DNA of 64,000 nt from Dryas octopetala (GCA_963921425.1 OY992839.1:20692910-20756909), one strand, 5' to 3'. Positions 12,698 through 26,429 are shown, counted from the stretch's first letter. Translations and numbers: made by a program. Notes: generated by a model not told the origin, from the sequence alone.

Positions 12698-13721
12698 CTA
12701 AAGAGAGAGAAACATGGATAAGTAATTGCAAATTCCAATACACCTTCTTCTATTAAGACTTCAGAGAAAAAAGGTGTGTGTGGTCACTAGTAAAACGACA
12801 ATAAACTAAAAAACCAACGCAAAGCCCATGTGTCAACACCTTAGGAACTTGCAGAGATGTAGCAGAGTACACTAATCACAATCAAAAACCATCATTGCTT
12901 TTTAAATATATATTTAAATAAATAAAACCCACAAAGTTATTTTTAAGTACAAATTAACAATCAAATATACATAGTTTTTTTTTTTTTGCCAATCAAATAT
13001 ACATACTTACATACATAAATTTTTTTCACCATGTGCTTCAGTGCTTGTACAAATTACACCTGAGCTACACAGCAGAGAAACTACAATTACAAACAAAAAG
13101 GACATTTCAACAATCAAAGAGACCTGTTTGCATTTATTTTTTAACTTTTGATTAAAAAAACCCATTTCAGTCCAAGAAAGCTCAAATTGAAATCCCTTTT
13201 TTTTTTTTAATAAAAAGTTTGGCACAAATAATGAAATGAAATATGGAACCTCAACTTCCAAGAGTTAAAATTTGTGACAAAAAAACAAAGATTAAATTTG
13301 AACTTAGAACATATAAAGGTACAGATTTTGAGAGGAAAACAAAACAATATCCCTCAAAATGACACCAATTTGCTAAATTTAGAAAGAAAAAAAACAGATA
13401 CTGAGAAATGAAACCAATTGATTATCAGAAACAAATTTGACATAGATAATGAAATGAAATATGGAACCTCAACTTTCCAAGAACTAAAATTTGAAGGGAA
13501 AAAAGATTAAATTTGAACTTGGAACATAAAAAAGCTTCAAACTTTCAGAGGAAAACAAAGAATAGCTCTTAAAATGGACACCAATTTGCTAAATTTAGAA
13601 AGAAAAAAAGAAAAACAGATACTGAAAAAATTATACGAATTGATAATCAGAAACAAATATCTATAACAAAGCAGAGAAAACTACAAGAATTTTTAGTTAA
13701 AAAAATGTTTTGATCATATAC
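12698..13721 (-). other. Inferred 5'UTR intron of the SKP2-like gene
   Basis: On the minus strand a donor (TTGTTCAG|GTATAT) at 13721 and an acceptor (CTCTCTTTAG|CTGG) at 12698 bracket AT-rich sequence upstream of the ATG. Within it, positions 13270-13420 and 13440-13640 are a diverged direct duplication. Shared blocks include GATTAAATTTGAACTT and ACACCAATTTGCTAAATTTA. Confidence 0.5.
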
Positions 13722-14463
13722 CTGAACAAGGTTCTTGATCAAAATACTATGTGGGCTTGTTTTTCTTTGGTCTCTCTCTCTCTCCGAGATGTTTCGTGTA
13801 GCAGAGAAATATAGAAGGAAAAAGAGAGCCTTTAAACAAATTATAAAACATTTTATAACAGTGAGTCAGAGACAGAGTAAAGAGCGGAAGAAGTGTACCG
13901 GCAGAAAATTGGCGACGCGTATGAAGCCACGTGGCGGTATCTAATGAATATTGATTGAATTGATGGTGGGACCCAACAGTGGGGCCCAAAGAAGTGGTCA
14001 TGATTTGTTTGATTTGATCAAAATTCCTTGGCCAAAGAGAAGATGACCCATCATGAGTTGGGAGGGAGGAATTTTAAAAATGGAAAATGTTGTACTGAAA
14101 ATTTTCTTTTTCATAAGGATTTTTAAGGCTTTAATTTAGAAAGAAAAAGATATAAGATATATGGTGAGTTGGTGACAAAGAAAGAATATGAAAAAAATGC
14201 AAGGATGGAGTTTTCTAGAGCAGAAGTGGAAATAGAAAAACTAGGAGGTTCCATTTGTTTAGAACCGAAGCCGCACCCAAAAGCAATCCCACCCGAGAAT
14301 GAATTATGTGATCATGTACATGGTTGGCTTTTGATGGTACCCTCTTTTTGGGCTTTTACAACTAGTGCCCTTTGCTATTTATCCTTTTTATTATTGCTCA
14401 TCATTTTGGAGTAAAAAAAAAGTTACTCATCATTTAACTTGTCTCAACCCACCTGGTCATTCA

Positions 14464-14631
14464 GAGTGAGTCTTCGGTGGGGCTTGCCCATTGGGGCATC
14501 TCTCACATGAGGTGGGACCCACAATCATGTGGGTCCCACCTCATGTGAGAGATGTCCCAATGGGGCTTGTTGTGGGTCCCATCTCATGTGAGAGATGTCC
14601 CAATGGGACAAGCTCCATACAAGATTTATCC
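14464..14631. mobile_element. Palindromic MULE-type MITE with internal tandem copy
   Basis: The 9-bp GGTCATTCA flanks both sides (14455-14463 and 14632-14640). Inside, arms of about 37 bp (14487-14523 and 14528-14565) form a near-perfect hairpin around CCCATTGGGGCATCTCTCAC. The right arm is repeated once more (14571-14607). Outer ends GAGTGAGTCTT and its complement are weakly inverted. Length and duplication size fit a non-autonomous Mutator-like element. Confidence 0.7.
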
Positions 14632-17600
14632 GGTCATTCATAATTTCGTAGTAAAAAGTAACTGTACTGCCATGCATCAACAGTTTCTCATGCATTTTTA
14701 ATTTTTTTTTTTTTTTTTTTGAGTTGGAAAAGAGAATTAAATTTGAGTACATCATGAATAATTTTATAATTCTTCAAACTGGATTATCCAATAACGTGAC
14801 AAAAAAATAGGCAACAAAAGCTAAAGGTCTATATTTGGGGAGGTCATATCCAATTAATGGCTTGTTTTCTGGCTTCATCACCTCAAACAAATCAAATAAC
14901 GTGAAAAATAGGGAAGTATTTGATATGTATTGACGTTGGCATCACCAATGATATATGCTGGCCATTTTATCAGTTAAGAAGGCAGCTATTATTATGAGAC
15001 CGTACTATAATATAATTATAATGTGTACTAATATCATGACAATTTTTATGAGCGAAAAAATAAATTTAAAAAATACATAATTGATCATTAAATTTAAGTC
15101 AAAATGATCTCAGCTATTCGAATTTGGAAATAATTTAAAAATCATTTTGTTTTATTATATAAATTATAGTTAAAATTTCATAATTTCATACTTTCATTTA
15201 ATATTTATGCAATATAGGTCTTAATTACCCCTCAAATTAAAACAAGTATAGATCTTAATTAATGTTAAATGCACTAATGCCCTATGAATGTTAAAAACTT
15301 GATCGAATAAGGATACTTTATCCATTTAGCTAGGTTATACATAATTAATCCTCATATAACTCCCCATTCCTAAATCCTACAGTTTTTCGTTGTTCCATTT
15401 CCCTTCCCAACCTTTTCTTCCTTCGTGCTAATACTCAGAGCTAAGTGAATCATTTACTTAAGATATAGTCTTATAGATAATATGCTCAAAAATCTAGAAG
15501 TTGAGCACTTGAATGGATCGACGCAATTGTCTTTATTCTGTCAAGTTTTTAAACAATTTTGTTCTTATTGAACACCCACCAATATTTAAGGACTCAATTG
15601 AAAAATTTAAAATTCATAAACTACATAGGAAACCGCTCAAAATTCAGAAGACATTAATGTATTTCTAAATCTTATATCCTATACATATAATTTTAAATTC
15701 TAAAATCACCTCATTTTGACTATAAGCACAACATTAGTACATAAATATATCTAAAACGATTATGATTATCCTACTTTATATAGAAGATGTGATTGCTCGA
15801 AAATGGTTGTAGACGCGACAAAACGATCAATGTTAATATATAATCGAATACTTGTAACAAGTTAACTTAAGTCCATAATTGCTAGACAAAAGTGACACAA
15901 GCATTCTTATCTCCTTTCACTTCACCTTTCAAAACATGCATGAGTGGTACAATTAGTAGTGGGGGGTGCATGTGCATCACGTATCTTTTAGGTTTTGACA
16001 CTTTCACCCTCTATTTTGTTTCTTTTGTTTTGCTTTTCTTCAGTTTTTCATGCCTAGCTAGCAAGTAGCAAGTAGCAAGTAGCAAGGCTACTATTTTCTA
16101 TCATATCTTTGTGTAGAGTAGACTTCCTTTTGATAACTCAAAAGGACTTATCTCCTCGATCTCTAACTTGCTCATGAATTCTGCACTGCTTTTCGTCTTG
16201 ATACATTGTCATCATCTCTACCCCATGGAAAAGTTATTGCATGATTGATCCCATGAAAATTAAATTAATTTTACTTTTTTTTTTTGGGAATTAATTCAGT
16301 CACAATAATGGAGCACTTGGCTATTTGCCCATGGTACATATCCACACATCGTACCAATACTTATAAATTTATAATAACTTGCCGGCTACGGCTTGTCTTT
16401 TGCTTCAATATCCTATCATATATACAGAATTTGGTCAGACAAAATATAAACATACAGAATTTTGTTTGCTTGTGAAAATTTAATTAACTTAGTGTTATTT
16501 TGTTCTTGAAAGTCATCAGCCCTCGGTAATAATGCGTAAAATTCAATGTGCAACAAACAACTAATAAATGGTTATGTAGTCAAGTGCTCTAGTTTATTTA
16601 TTTATTTAGTATTTTTTTTTTCATTTTTATATATTCTAATAGTTTAATGTATGGAGCATAATGTACTTAATTAATATCTTGAGGAAATAAATCAAACCCT
16701 TTTATTTTCTGTTATTAAAAATTCAAATTTGTTGTATTTTATGTAAAAAACAATTTTTGGCTTTCTTGAATATGACACTAAAAATTGGTCCTTCATTTCC
16801 ATCAATGATATCCTAGTATCCTACCGGGTCTAGTAATTAACGTGAACTTGTAACAAACAGAATATTAAAATAATAAATTATCTCCTATACCAATAAAATT
16901 GATGTAAACGACTTTAACTTAATAAGTTAGTGTAGAAGATAGTTTTTGAATTTTTTGCAAATGTATTTGTTATATTTTCATAAATGCACTGATTTTTGCA
17001 TATACACTTGTTGTAATTTACAAATACATTGACTTTTTTTTTTTCAAATATACTAAGTTGGCCCTTATTTAAAATTTTAACCTTCAGCACTTAACGTTAA
17101 AATAATTAGTTGTATAATGAAAGCCTAGCCAGGTTGGGTGCGAAATTATTGAAATCACACTAAACATATCCCTAAATCGTCAATTTAGTTGGGTCGTCCC
17201 CGTTCATTACCTATGAGTGTTTGAAGCATTATTTTCTTTTTCTGCATTCACTGACTAATTTTTCATGACAATGATTCTTGTCAAAATTGTTGATGTGCCA
17301 TTTCGCCAACGCTTCCACTAAATGTTTTGATTAATATGTAGGGGTCATCAATGCAGGTACAAGTCTATGCAATTCAATTGTGATGTTATGCACGTTTACA
17401 TAAACTGCAATAGTGGGAAAGATGACTCCATAATTTTCATTACAATTACAATTTTTCATTCCATTTAGGGTTAAATTTGTCACATCATTTGCCAAAGAGA
17501 TGGATGTGATTTAATTCTATCTTATTGCATCTTTTAAACTAGTATTATTTGTGGGACCCACATAAGCGGTTTTGTATAGATTTAAATTGTTTATTTTTTA

Positions 17601-18004
17601 CATTTTTATTGATAAATTATTTCTATAAAAAATCAGGTAAATCAGAAACATGTTTTCTGAACTAAAACATATTTTCTTGTTTTTGAAAAAAAAAAAAAAA
17701 TTGAATAAGATATCAAACAGGTAAATTTGGCATTTTAATATAAACATAATATTGGTTGCTGTTGCGTGCGCGGTCAAGCTATTATATCAAAAATTGATTT
17801 CTCGTGGCTTATCGGTGCTTGCGTTACACACCAGGGTTGGAAATTGCATGTGATAAATACATAAAATAAAAGAATAATTCCAACGGCAAGCAAACCTTTT
17901 CTCTTCCTTGCTTGGAGGATTGTTTTCAACATGTCCTAATTACAAGGTAATCATATTCTTGGACAACTCACATGTTTAAGGTGTTACTTGATATGCATTC
18001 TTGG

Positions 18005-18007
<3 letters not shown>

Positions 18008-18045
<38 letters not shown>
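18008..18045. repeat. Poly(T) tract
   Basis: An uninterrupted run of about 38 T residues. It could be the reverse of a retroposon poly(A) tail or simple slippage. I could not identify an associated element. Confidence 0.85.
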
Positions 18046-18049
<4 letters not shown>

Positions 18050-18137
18050 CTTGTAGTTTTGGTACATGATTGCTTGATATGATATCAAAACTCTAGTAAA
18101 ATTTTCAATTATCATTCTTTATGTATTTGTAAGGTGA

Positions 18138-19050
18138 GCAGAGCCGTCTCAAACTTTTAAGAGGCCCTGTGCCAATTAAGAAATTAGATCCTTTCTTATA
18201 TATTGTACTAAAAAAAAAATGGCCATTCTATGTTACCTGAATAAGAACATCAATTAATTGCTTATAAACAATTTATTTACAAAATAATCATTCATTAAAC
18301 TGTCATAATTAATTTTCTCAAAAAGATCATTTTCAGTGTAACCCACCCTGCCCCCCCAATAGACCCGTACGCCAAAAGCTACAAGACTGATCCAATAGGC
18401 TTTCTTTTCTATGTAAAATCAATTTGAGATCAAGATAATCTACTTTTAAAATCCAATTAGGCATCAAAGAACTAAATCCATTCCAATAAAGATCCATCCA
18501 GAAAAATATAAATTATTTAACAACAAATAGATAAGGAGACCTAAGCTTTAAGTTCTTCAAATCTTTCCCAACCATAGCATTTTGTTGTATGATTTCATCT
18601 TTCTCACTTTCCAACTGCAATTAGGATGATAAAATAGTGATTATTTAATGTATTTTGCACAACTCTAAAATAAATAAACAGAAACCAAAATCAAAGAATG
18701 AAAAGATTCATAAGTTAGTAACGAAAATAAATACCTGCAACAGATTTGAGGGTTTTAAATTTTGATCTTCAAGAGTTGAAGGCAATTAGAACTTTAGAAG
18801 AAACACAGAAAAATTAGTCCAGAGGGGATGGCACCCAGCTCAGGATTTGAAAATCTGTCTCATGGTTGAGGATATTATGGAATTATCCATACAAAAAAAT
18901 TGAATATGGGCATCACTGCATCAGATTCAGGGCATGGGTTGGGCTTTTGGCTTAATTAGAATTAAAAAATAAAAAATAAAAAAAGAGGAGTACATGTATG
19001 GGCCTGATAATTTGGGGGTCTGTACGATCGCACAGGTCCACCCCCTAATA
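18138..19050. mobile_element. Possible degenerate DNA-transposon remnant
   Basis: CAGAGCCGTCTCAAACTTTT followed by GAGGCCCTGTGCC at the left is loosely mirrored at the right by GATCGCACAGGTCCACCCCC. This arrangement recalls eroded plant DNA-transposon ends. No target duplication or coding sequence was found. Confidence 0.25.
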
Positions 19051-19746
19051 TATGTTTCTCTATATGCATTCATTTGCCTCTCCAAGTATGTGTAGGATGA
19101 AGCTGCACTTGAAAACATATAATAGTTAAATATATATTGTCAACTTCATTTCCTAACAACTTAAATTTTTAGATAGAAATTTAACACAGTAAATTATGTA
19201 TGGAAATATATAGTGGTTTGTTGCCACATTAAGCATTATATAGAAGAATCTATAATATTTAGTTTCCTTCTCTGTTAATTGGTTTGTTCGGTGACTTTTC
19301 CCAGAATGAAATTATGTGAAAGTAGTAAGGAAAAAGAGTAAGGTGTTGTGCAAAGTCCAATCTTTAGCGAGAAGAGAATGGTGTGGCCGCCTGGCCGGCA
19401 ATTAATATTTCACTAAATTTTGTGTTGCAAATCCCAAGAGCCTAAGGGGAGGATCCTTCCAATGCTTGCAATCGAAGAATCTAAAATCCGACCTAAGGTT
19501 CAAGTAAAAGTAATCGGTTTCCTACCTCATAGAAAGTGTAAGCTTAATAATGATCAAGCGAACAATCAAAAGCAAAAAATATAAGTAAAAAGAGAGGTGT
19601 TGTGCAAAGTCCAAATTAAAGTTACAGGTTACAAGCATACATAGTATACAATTGCAGAAACTCTGTCCAGATAATTTCCTGAACATGTTTATTATTCTGT
19701 ACATTCTCAATGTGTCTTGTAGCTAGATTCATATATGCACACCTTG

Positions 19747-22341
19747 TTAAGCCAAGAACTTCTCTAACAAGTTCCCAAGGAAGAAGTTTGTCTTGGCCCA
19801 TCCACTAGTCTCAGGTGCCTTAGAACTTGTTGGGACTTTGTTCACATTGAACATCATTGTTTGTCCAATTTCTTTGCGAAGTGCTTCTATTGTGTTTATG
19901 TCCACTGAGTTCCCTGAAGAATCTCTAACATAAAACACATTCATTGCTTGCTCCCCAATAGTTGTGACACCTGCTCTTGTTACTGACAACCCATTCTCCC
20001 TCAGGATCCTTGTTACTTCTGATAGCAACCCTACTCTATCCTTTGCACACAGCTCTAGCCTTAGACCCTGAATTTCATGGATCAACAAAGCATGTTCTTC
20101 TTGTATTCAGTATCAAAGAAACTTTACAAATATAAATTAACATTAAATGGAGGCAAGTCAATAGCACAATGTGGTACGTTTGCTTATGAAAGATATATCA
20201 TTGCTTTCAACTTTGAAATAGAAAATGGTAGCTCTTCTGTTGCAATCACATTCACAGACCTTTTATTGCAGAATTCCAATAGGAATATTGTTTATATTGA
20301 ATTAAAAGCAGAAGATCCATACTTTTAAGAGGACACTTTAATTGGCAAGAAACAATTTAAGAGGAATTTAGGCATTTCATCTCCTGTGTGCTATTATTGC
20401 ATGGAATGCATACAACCAGCTTCAGCCCCCCAAAAAAATACAACTAGCTAGATGCATGAAGATCTATTATTCTGCCATGCTCAGTGACATTTTAGTAAAA
20501 TAAAAGTGTAACTACTAAGTCATCATTGAGCTGTTCATATAACTGCTATTTATTTTTCCATTCTGTTAGGGACTGGAAAACATATTATTATTTGTAAATT
20601 GTGATTATCCTATTAATAATGCTAATTAAAATGAGCATTTCCTGTTGGATAGACTTTTCACTAACCTCGCTTACTCTTCTTCGAATTGCAGCATCAATAC
20701 ATTTGATGACCCTTTCCTTCTCTCCTTCAGTATCAAGGGTGCAACCATCCATGTGACGAATAAAATACTCCTTCAATTAATTATATGCATCATTGATCAG
20801 TTAGTTTAATCAAATCTTCAAGGGGTTTCAAGACATCTGAATTAAATGGAATAATGGTTTCTGTATCTCATATCTTTTGAAAGAAACCATAACTACTGCT
20901 TCAAACAGAAAATTAATTAACTAGATACTTAGCATACATAGTTCAGTCAAGAAATTTATTAGATACCAGATTACATTGGTGAACAGACTTCATTGATCAT
21001 CAGGGTATCACTTTCTGGCACATTATAGTAAAAGTTATGAGCTTCTGCATTATCCATGCAAATATATTATATATACATTCAGGTCTTAATTAGCATATTA
21101 TGGAATTTGAAGCCCTTCAAAATCTATGATAGGTTATTTTCCTTTTGTAATCTGGAGAAAGAATTTCAAGGAAATAGAAAAGCAATCACTTAAAATGATT
21201 TGCAGGAGAAATTTAAATTGGAGAAGCTGCAAATTGGCCATCAAATGAGCATGAGATGCATGTACCTGTGATGCGTATGGGCCATCAGATGAGATGGTGG
21301 CATGGAAAACAACGTATTGCATATCCGTGAGAGTGCACACAATGTCAAACATGAGCTTTGCCCGATCTTTGCAGCTGACACTAACCACGGAGTATCCCTT
21401 TTCTTCACAACGCTCGATGGTGATCTTTGGTTGGAAGCAGACCGGATAATCAACCTCATTTGCTAGTCCACCACCGCCCTCATAATCCCTATCTGCAAAC
21501 AACATTTGGTGGAGTCGCCTATCAACATGAGTGAACCCCATAGAGAAACTGGTGCAACCCACTTTCTCATCATCCTCACACCCTCTTAGGATGTTTTTGA
21601 GCTGCTCTTCCATAATAGATAATCTGACTGGATCGTCCACAGGCTGGCACGTAGTATCATCATTCACATACACAACGCAGGCTATTCTTCTATTATGTGT
21701 CCAAACTTCTGCAGCAACTACATTGAAGTGAAGGTTGGCAAGGACAGCAGAAATCTCAGATAAGAGACCTGGCCGGTCTCTGCCAATGAGCTCAATGGCT
21801 GTGTGATCACCTACGGAGTGCACTCCCACCTGTTTTCCTGGCCAAGTCTTCACTACATCTTTGATATGGCTCTTCGGTCCTAAAGCCTATGCATATGCCA
21901 CAAATCATAGACAACATTGCTGTTAAATCTTAATATGATCACATGAAACAACCCCTTTAACAGGCTTCTTGGGACAATTAATAGTCAGGCTTGGATAAAT
22001 TTTCAAGCTGCATTTTGCTAGTAAAGTAAATTATTAAATCCAATTTTGCATGAAGGGACATTTACAGATACAGGTGACGGCTGTCAATTTTAAGTAATGG
22101 TGCCAGTGCCACTTATATGGGTCAATTTTGTTCTACCAATTGAATTGAATTGAATGTCCTGTTTTGACTTTTATATAAAAGCAAAGAAAATCATGTGGCA
22201 ATAGAAGAACACCTAGGGGCTTACCTTGTCTATGTAGTCAATGGTTTTGCTGTCTGTAATCTTTTTTCCTTGTTGATCAGTAACGTGAAATACTGTTTAT
22301 CAAAGAATACAGAAAATGTCATATATTAATTTGATTCACAT

Positions 22342-22380
<39 letters not shown>

Positions 22381-24046
22381 TTTGGTGCAGGCCCTCTTAT
22401 TATTACAAACTTATTCCCCACAATGACTAGTTGTAATATATATTTTAAAAAAAAGAACAGAAAGTTCCCATGCACAGGACTTATCTAAGTTCCTACATAG
22501 ACAGTCCAGATAAACTTCAGGGAATCTGATATTCTGACTATGAGAAGGCCAAATGCATTATCATTTCACATAAGATTTGCTCGTAGTTCCTTTACCTACA
22601 GATTTCTCTATCACCTTTTGTGTGCAGCCAATCTAGGCTGCAAGACTTTGACATGCATGGGTGGATAATCAAATTCTAATGTGTTCAAGAGTTTAAATCA
22701 AGAACTGTAGATTTGACATAGATATTACATTCTTGCCAAAGAGGAGACTGTCTAAAAAAATGTAAAATCAGACTCTGTAGTCAGCAGGACTAGGACTATC
22801 CTACAGTGGATAAACCATCCAAATAGACTAAGAATCATGGAAAGATTAACCCAAAAATCCACATACCGTCCATGAACCATCCGCCATCAGAGGAGATATA
22901 GGCTTTGGTGATTATGAGGTCAAGGTCTGTCAAGATTTGCACAACTTCAAGCAGAATTCCCGGTTTGTTGACACTATCGACCTACACATACATTTCATAC
23001 CCCCCACACTAACTTCAACACGATGGCTAGAATATATGTGCAATGAATGAAAGATAAAAATGAAGCAAATTTGAAGACATGTTTTGGTTCAGAGTTAAGT
23101 TTGCCTCTAAATTGCATTTGATAACAACCTATCAATTGGAAGCAAGGCTTTAGAGAAAGCAATTTTTCATACATTGCAGGCACATAGCTAGTGGCTTGTA
23201 TAAAATGCTTCTAGCTAAGTACGTATTGTGTGAAAACCAGAAAAGGAATTCATGGTACCATGCCATGAGTCATTGCAAGGACATGGTGTCAACAGAAAGC
23301 ATATTTCTTATGATTATAAGGAAAAATCACCTTGACTAGAGTGCAGTCACTGCAGCTAGAGTTGTCTACGGAGACCCTGCAAACACAATTCATATAGAGA
23401 TAGGAAATTATTAGAAGAGCTAGTTCATGATGATATATATATATATATATGCACAAATGCTAGTTAGTCTCAGCTGTTAAACACATGGATATAACTTATC
23501 CTTGCAAAACCGGCTTACAAAGGTAACATGTGCTTATATACTATATATTCTGAAGATATCCATGCGATGTGGACTTTGTTAACACTCCCCCATGCAAGGA
23601 TAGAGATACAAACTTAATCCATCCCTGTGGTACACCTATTCTGATACCATTTTAAACGCATGAGTAGAATTTATCCTTGCAAAACCCGCGTACAATGAAA
23701 GGGTAATGGATCAATTTTACACATAGATGAATTGTTTTCTCTAATACCATGTTATCAAATTAGAACATCAATCCAACACAAAATCAAAGGGTAATGGGTG
23801 GAAAGGCCAATGTTTAAAATGCAAAGCCGACATAAGATATGTTATTCTCAACACATACTGATCAATTAACACTGTCATTCCCACTAAAATGATGGCAATG
23901 CGACCACTAGCTCACTGAAACTGTGAAAAAACAACTAGAATTGTGATTAAATAGTTGATAGAGAGACAGAAAAACCTTGGGGGATTGATCCTTGTGCTAA
24001 GGTTCTCATACTCAGGATCAAAGTATGGCCAACAAATTCTTGCCAT
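19747..24046 (-). CDS. ACR4: ACT-domain repeat protein (ACR family)
   Basis: Plant ACR proteins carry four ACT domains and no catalytic domain, and are thought to sense amino acids. Minus exons are 24046-23976, 23376-23331, 22981-22867, 22292-22225, 21886-21266, 20770-20666 and 20067-19747. They total 1347 nt (448 aa), the usual family length, and all introns are GT-AG. The start [15 protein letters not shown] is followed by the family N-terminal INPPRVSVDN. ACT repeats begin near residue 40 ([20 protein letters not shown]), 124 ([20 protein letters not shown]), 265 ([20 protein letters not shown]) and 343 ([20 protein letters not shown]). Minus-strand splice signals at 24672-24612 and 24073 suggest a noncoding leader exon and intron upstream. 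The exact paralogue (ACR4, 5 or 6 type) is not certain. Confidence 0.92.
22342..22380. repeat. (TG)n(AG)n compound microsatellite
   Basis: About nine TG units are followed directly by about ten AG units, inside an intron of the ACR gene. Confidence 0.9.
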
Positions 24047-24376
24047 TTTCTCCAATCAACCTCAAGTGCCTTCCTGTGACACAGGAGAATTCAGACTATG
24101 AAGTTAATTAATGAATTAATATGAGAATCAGTAGCACCAAAATATATATATAGGTGAAGGCAGCCAGCATAATCAATTTTAGGTCTTCTGTATATATGAT
24201 GGTACTTAGTTTAACAGTCTTTGACTCTGCAGGATGTCTGTTGCATATATTTTATAGCTTTTTTTCACATCACCTTTTGATCTTATTCTTAATACTTTAG
24301 GTATAAATTATCAATTGAGACCCATTATTCAGTTTTAACTCCCATTTGAGCTCCCATTCTTGAGTTAGATTTTAGG

Positions 24377-24418
24377 TTTTAACTCTCGAGTTGGCTACCC
24401 AAAACTCAAGAGTTAAAT
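24377..24418. repeat. Short inverted repeat (hairpin)
   Basis: TTTAACTCTCGAGTT is inverted after a short loop as AACTCAAGAGTTAAA. It shares AGGTTTTAACTC with the hairpin at 27038-27095, which suggests two remnants of one small repeat family. Confidence 0.5.
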
Positions 24419-24679
24419 AACTAGACATCTTGTTATGACAGTAGAAATATAACTGACCACATGCAAGAAAAAAATAAAAACAAACTCCAAACAAACAAAT
24501 TATAAACACAACCAACCTTTGGAGCAAAAACAAAGAGAAAGGCAGAGAGATGATCAAAAAGAAAAAAAATCCCAAATGAAGATCTAATTTATATAAAGAA
24601 ACTCAACCAACCTTCATGTAATAGACGAAGAATCACCTCCTACGGCTAAAGCTTGCAAATCTTTAAGGACATCTGCATA

Positions 24680-25916
24680 TAAAACATATTTATATTAGAA
24701 GTTGTAACATAAAATAAAAGTAATGATGAGTCTATTTAAAACAAAATCTTAACAATAACAGGCAGCAACCAGGTATAGCAAGCAATAACAATGTAATTTA
24801 CTAAATTACTCACAAGTTAGCAACCATGTATCAACCTGCCAGAAATCAAATCCATAAAATTAAGCAACCAAACTCACAACTTAGTTTACTAAATTCGTTT
24901 AGAAACAATTAGCTTTCTAACAGGCTTATGTAGGTAATTTCTTTATTATTTGTTTTTTAAATCCCAAAAACAAATATAAGCATATCTGCATATATGATAT
25001 ATCGAAATCTTACATTGCTTCTGTTCTGAAACCAAACTTCAACGTGTCTTGGCTTCAGGTTAAATTGCTGCAAGTGCCTGTATATGAGCCTGCGTAAATT
25101 AGTCCAAAATCCAAATATAAAGTTCATGAAAGAGAGAAAGAGTTTGACATATATATATATATGAATAAAACTACAAAATCAAATGTAAACAAATTGAAGC
25201 CCTAACCTGGGTGAGAGAGAGAGACAGAGTCTATGGTTTCTGGGAGATCGAAACTCGGTGAGAAAGAGAGTCTGAGTAAGTTTTCTGGGTTTCTAGGTTT
25301 CGAAACTCAGTGAGAGAGGGTCTGAGTTTTCTGGGATGATGGGCAATGGACGTGCTAGGATGGGTTTCTGAGTTTTCTGCGTTTTTGGTGAGAGGATGGC
25401 GAAAAGGGTGGCGAGAGGGTGAGGATTCAGCGAGAGGGCGAGGACGGCGAGAGAGAGTCTGAACTTTCTGAGTTTCTGGGATGGGTTTCTGAGTTTGCGG
25501 TGAGAGGATGGTGAGATCGAGGGTGGCGAGAGGACGAGGATTCAGTGAGAGACTGAGAGGGCGAGGGCGGGTTTTGAATCGAGAGTGAGATGAGACTGTG
25601 ATTTGTGTTTTAATTTTTTGTTTTAGTGATTTTCTGTTTTTTTTTTTTTGCCAAACTGATTTTCTGAGTAGGAAACGAGTGAGACCTAAAGACAGAGAAA
25701 ATGACTAAGATTTGTGTTTGTAGGAAAGAAGTGAAACCTCATTCGTTTAATCTAATTTAAACATAATTTTTTTTTTGGTAATAATTTAAACATAATTCAA
25801 TGATAGAGAAAAAATGTTTAAGAATTTTTTTTAGGAAAGGAGGAAAACAGAGAAAAAGGAAAATTATCCTCTTTCTATATACAATAAATGAGTAGACAAT
25901 TTGAATTTTTGGTTTT
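24680..25916. other. Intergenic region with GAGAG-rich degenerate repeats
   Basis: Positions 25208-25580 are made of diverged units containing GTGAGAGAGAG, GTCTGAGTTTTCTGGG, ATGGGTTTCTGAGTTT and GGATGGTGAG. I see no gene here. Read on the minus strand, it could be the GC-richer promoter and leader of the ACR gene, but that is speculative. Confidence 0.4.
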
Positions 25917-25919
25917 ATG

Positions 25920-25927
25920 TATAAAAG
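25920..25927 (+). promoter_or_regulatory. TATA box of the S-protein homologue
   Basis: TATAAAAG lies 66 bp before the ATG at 25986, a spacing that fits transcription starting near 25950. Confidence 0.55.
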
Positions 25928-25985
25928 AGGTTCAGATCCTCTACTTGTTTTATCTCCTATTCAACCACTAGGGGTATACACAAGA

Positions 25986-26429
25986 ATGGCTTTGCCTATT
26001 AGAAAAGTGTTGTGCTTAACATTTCTTGTGATGTTAAGAACTACATGTTATGCAGAGATTGTCAACCCCATAACCCATCTCAAGATCACTAATCGTTTGG
26101 AAGATCCAGTTTTCGACCTTACCCTTCACTGCAAATCAAAGGACGATGATCTTGGTGTTCATGTACTGCATTTTAATGAGACTAATGAGTTTAAGTTTCG
26201 ACCAAATTTTTGGAATTCTACACAGTTTTTTTGCAAATTTGATTGGCAAGGTGAATCTCATTGGTTTGATATATACATACAACTGAGAGACAGAAGTCAA
26301 TGCAAAAAGGAGTGTAGTTGGATCATAATAAAGAATGGTGCATGCAGATTAATAGAAGGCAACCCTCATGAGGTGGACATGTGCTATCCTTGGAATGATG
26401 TGCCTCCAGGCCCTCCATCAAGTGATTAA
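25986..26429 (+). CDS. Plant self-incompatibility S1-family secreted protein (S-protein homologue)
   Basis: A single-exon gene for a 147-aa secreted protein. Residues 1-23 form a signal peptide: Lys/Arg near the start, a hydrophobic core, then TCYA. The mature part begins near EIVNPITHLKITN, matching the family pattern of an N-terminal beta strand. Cysteines are at 49, 83, 106, 110, 120 and 133. Candidate N-glycosylation sites are N64 (NET) and N77 (NST). The central block HWFDIYIQLRDRSQCKKECSW is characteristic. Poppy S1 members are stigma ligands that trigger pollen rejection; functions of most homologues are unknown. The ATG chosen is the one preceding the signal peptide; an upstream in-frame start would precede it with an unlikely leader. 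A degraded copy lies 6 kb downstream. Confidence 0.88.
   Translation: MALPIRKVLCLTFLVMLRTTCYAEIVNPITHLKITNRLEDPVFDLTLHCKSKDDDLGVHVLHFNETNEFKFRPNFWNSTQFFCKFDWQGESHWFDIYIQLRDRSQCKKECSWIIIKNGACRLIEGNPHEVDMCYPWNDVPPGPPSSD

Larger units (their letters stand above)
13800..19746. other. AT-rich intergenic region between SKP2-like and ACR genes
   Basis: No gene is recognised. It contains a small MITE (14464-14631), poly(T) tracts (14702-14721 and 18008-18045), a short GCAAGTAGCAAGTA tandem near 16060 and a possible degenerate transposon end near 18138. The ORFs present are short and low-complexity. Confidence 0.6.

Noticed and set aside
14169..14414. Plus-strand 81-codon ORF
   Set aside because: Lys/Glu-rich start followed by a hydrophobic tail, but no homologue recognised and no supporting signals.
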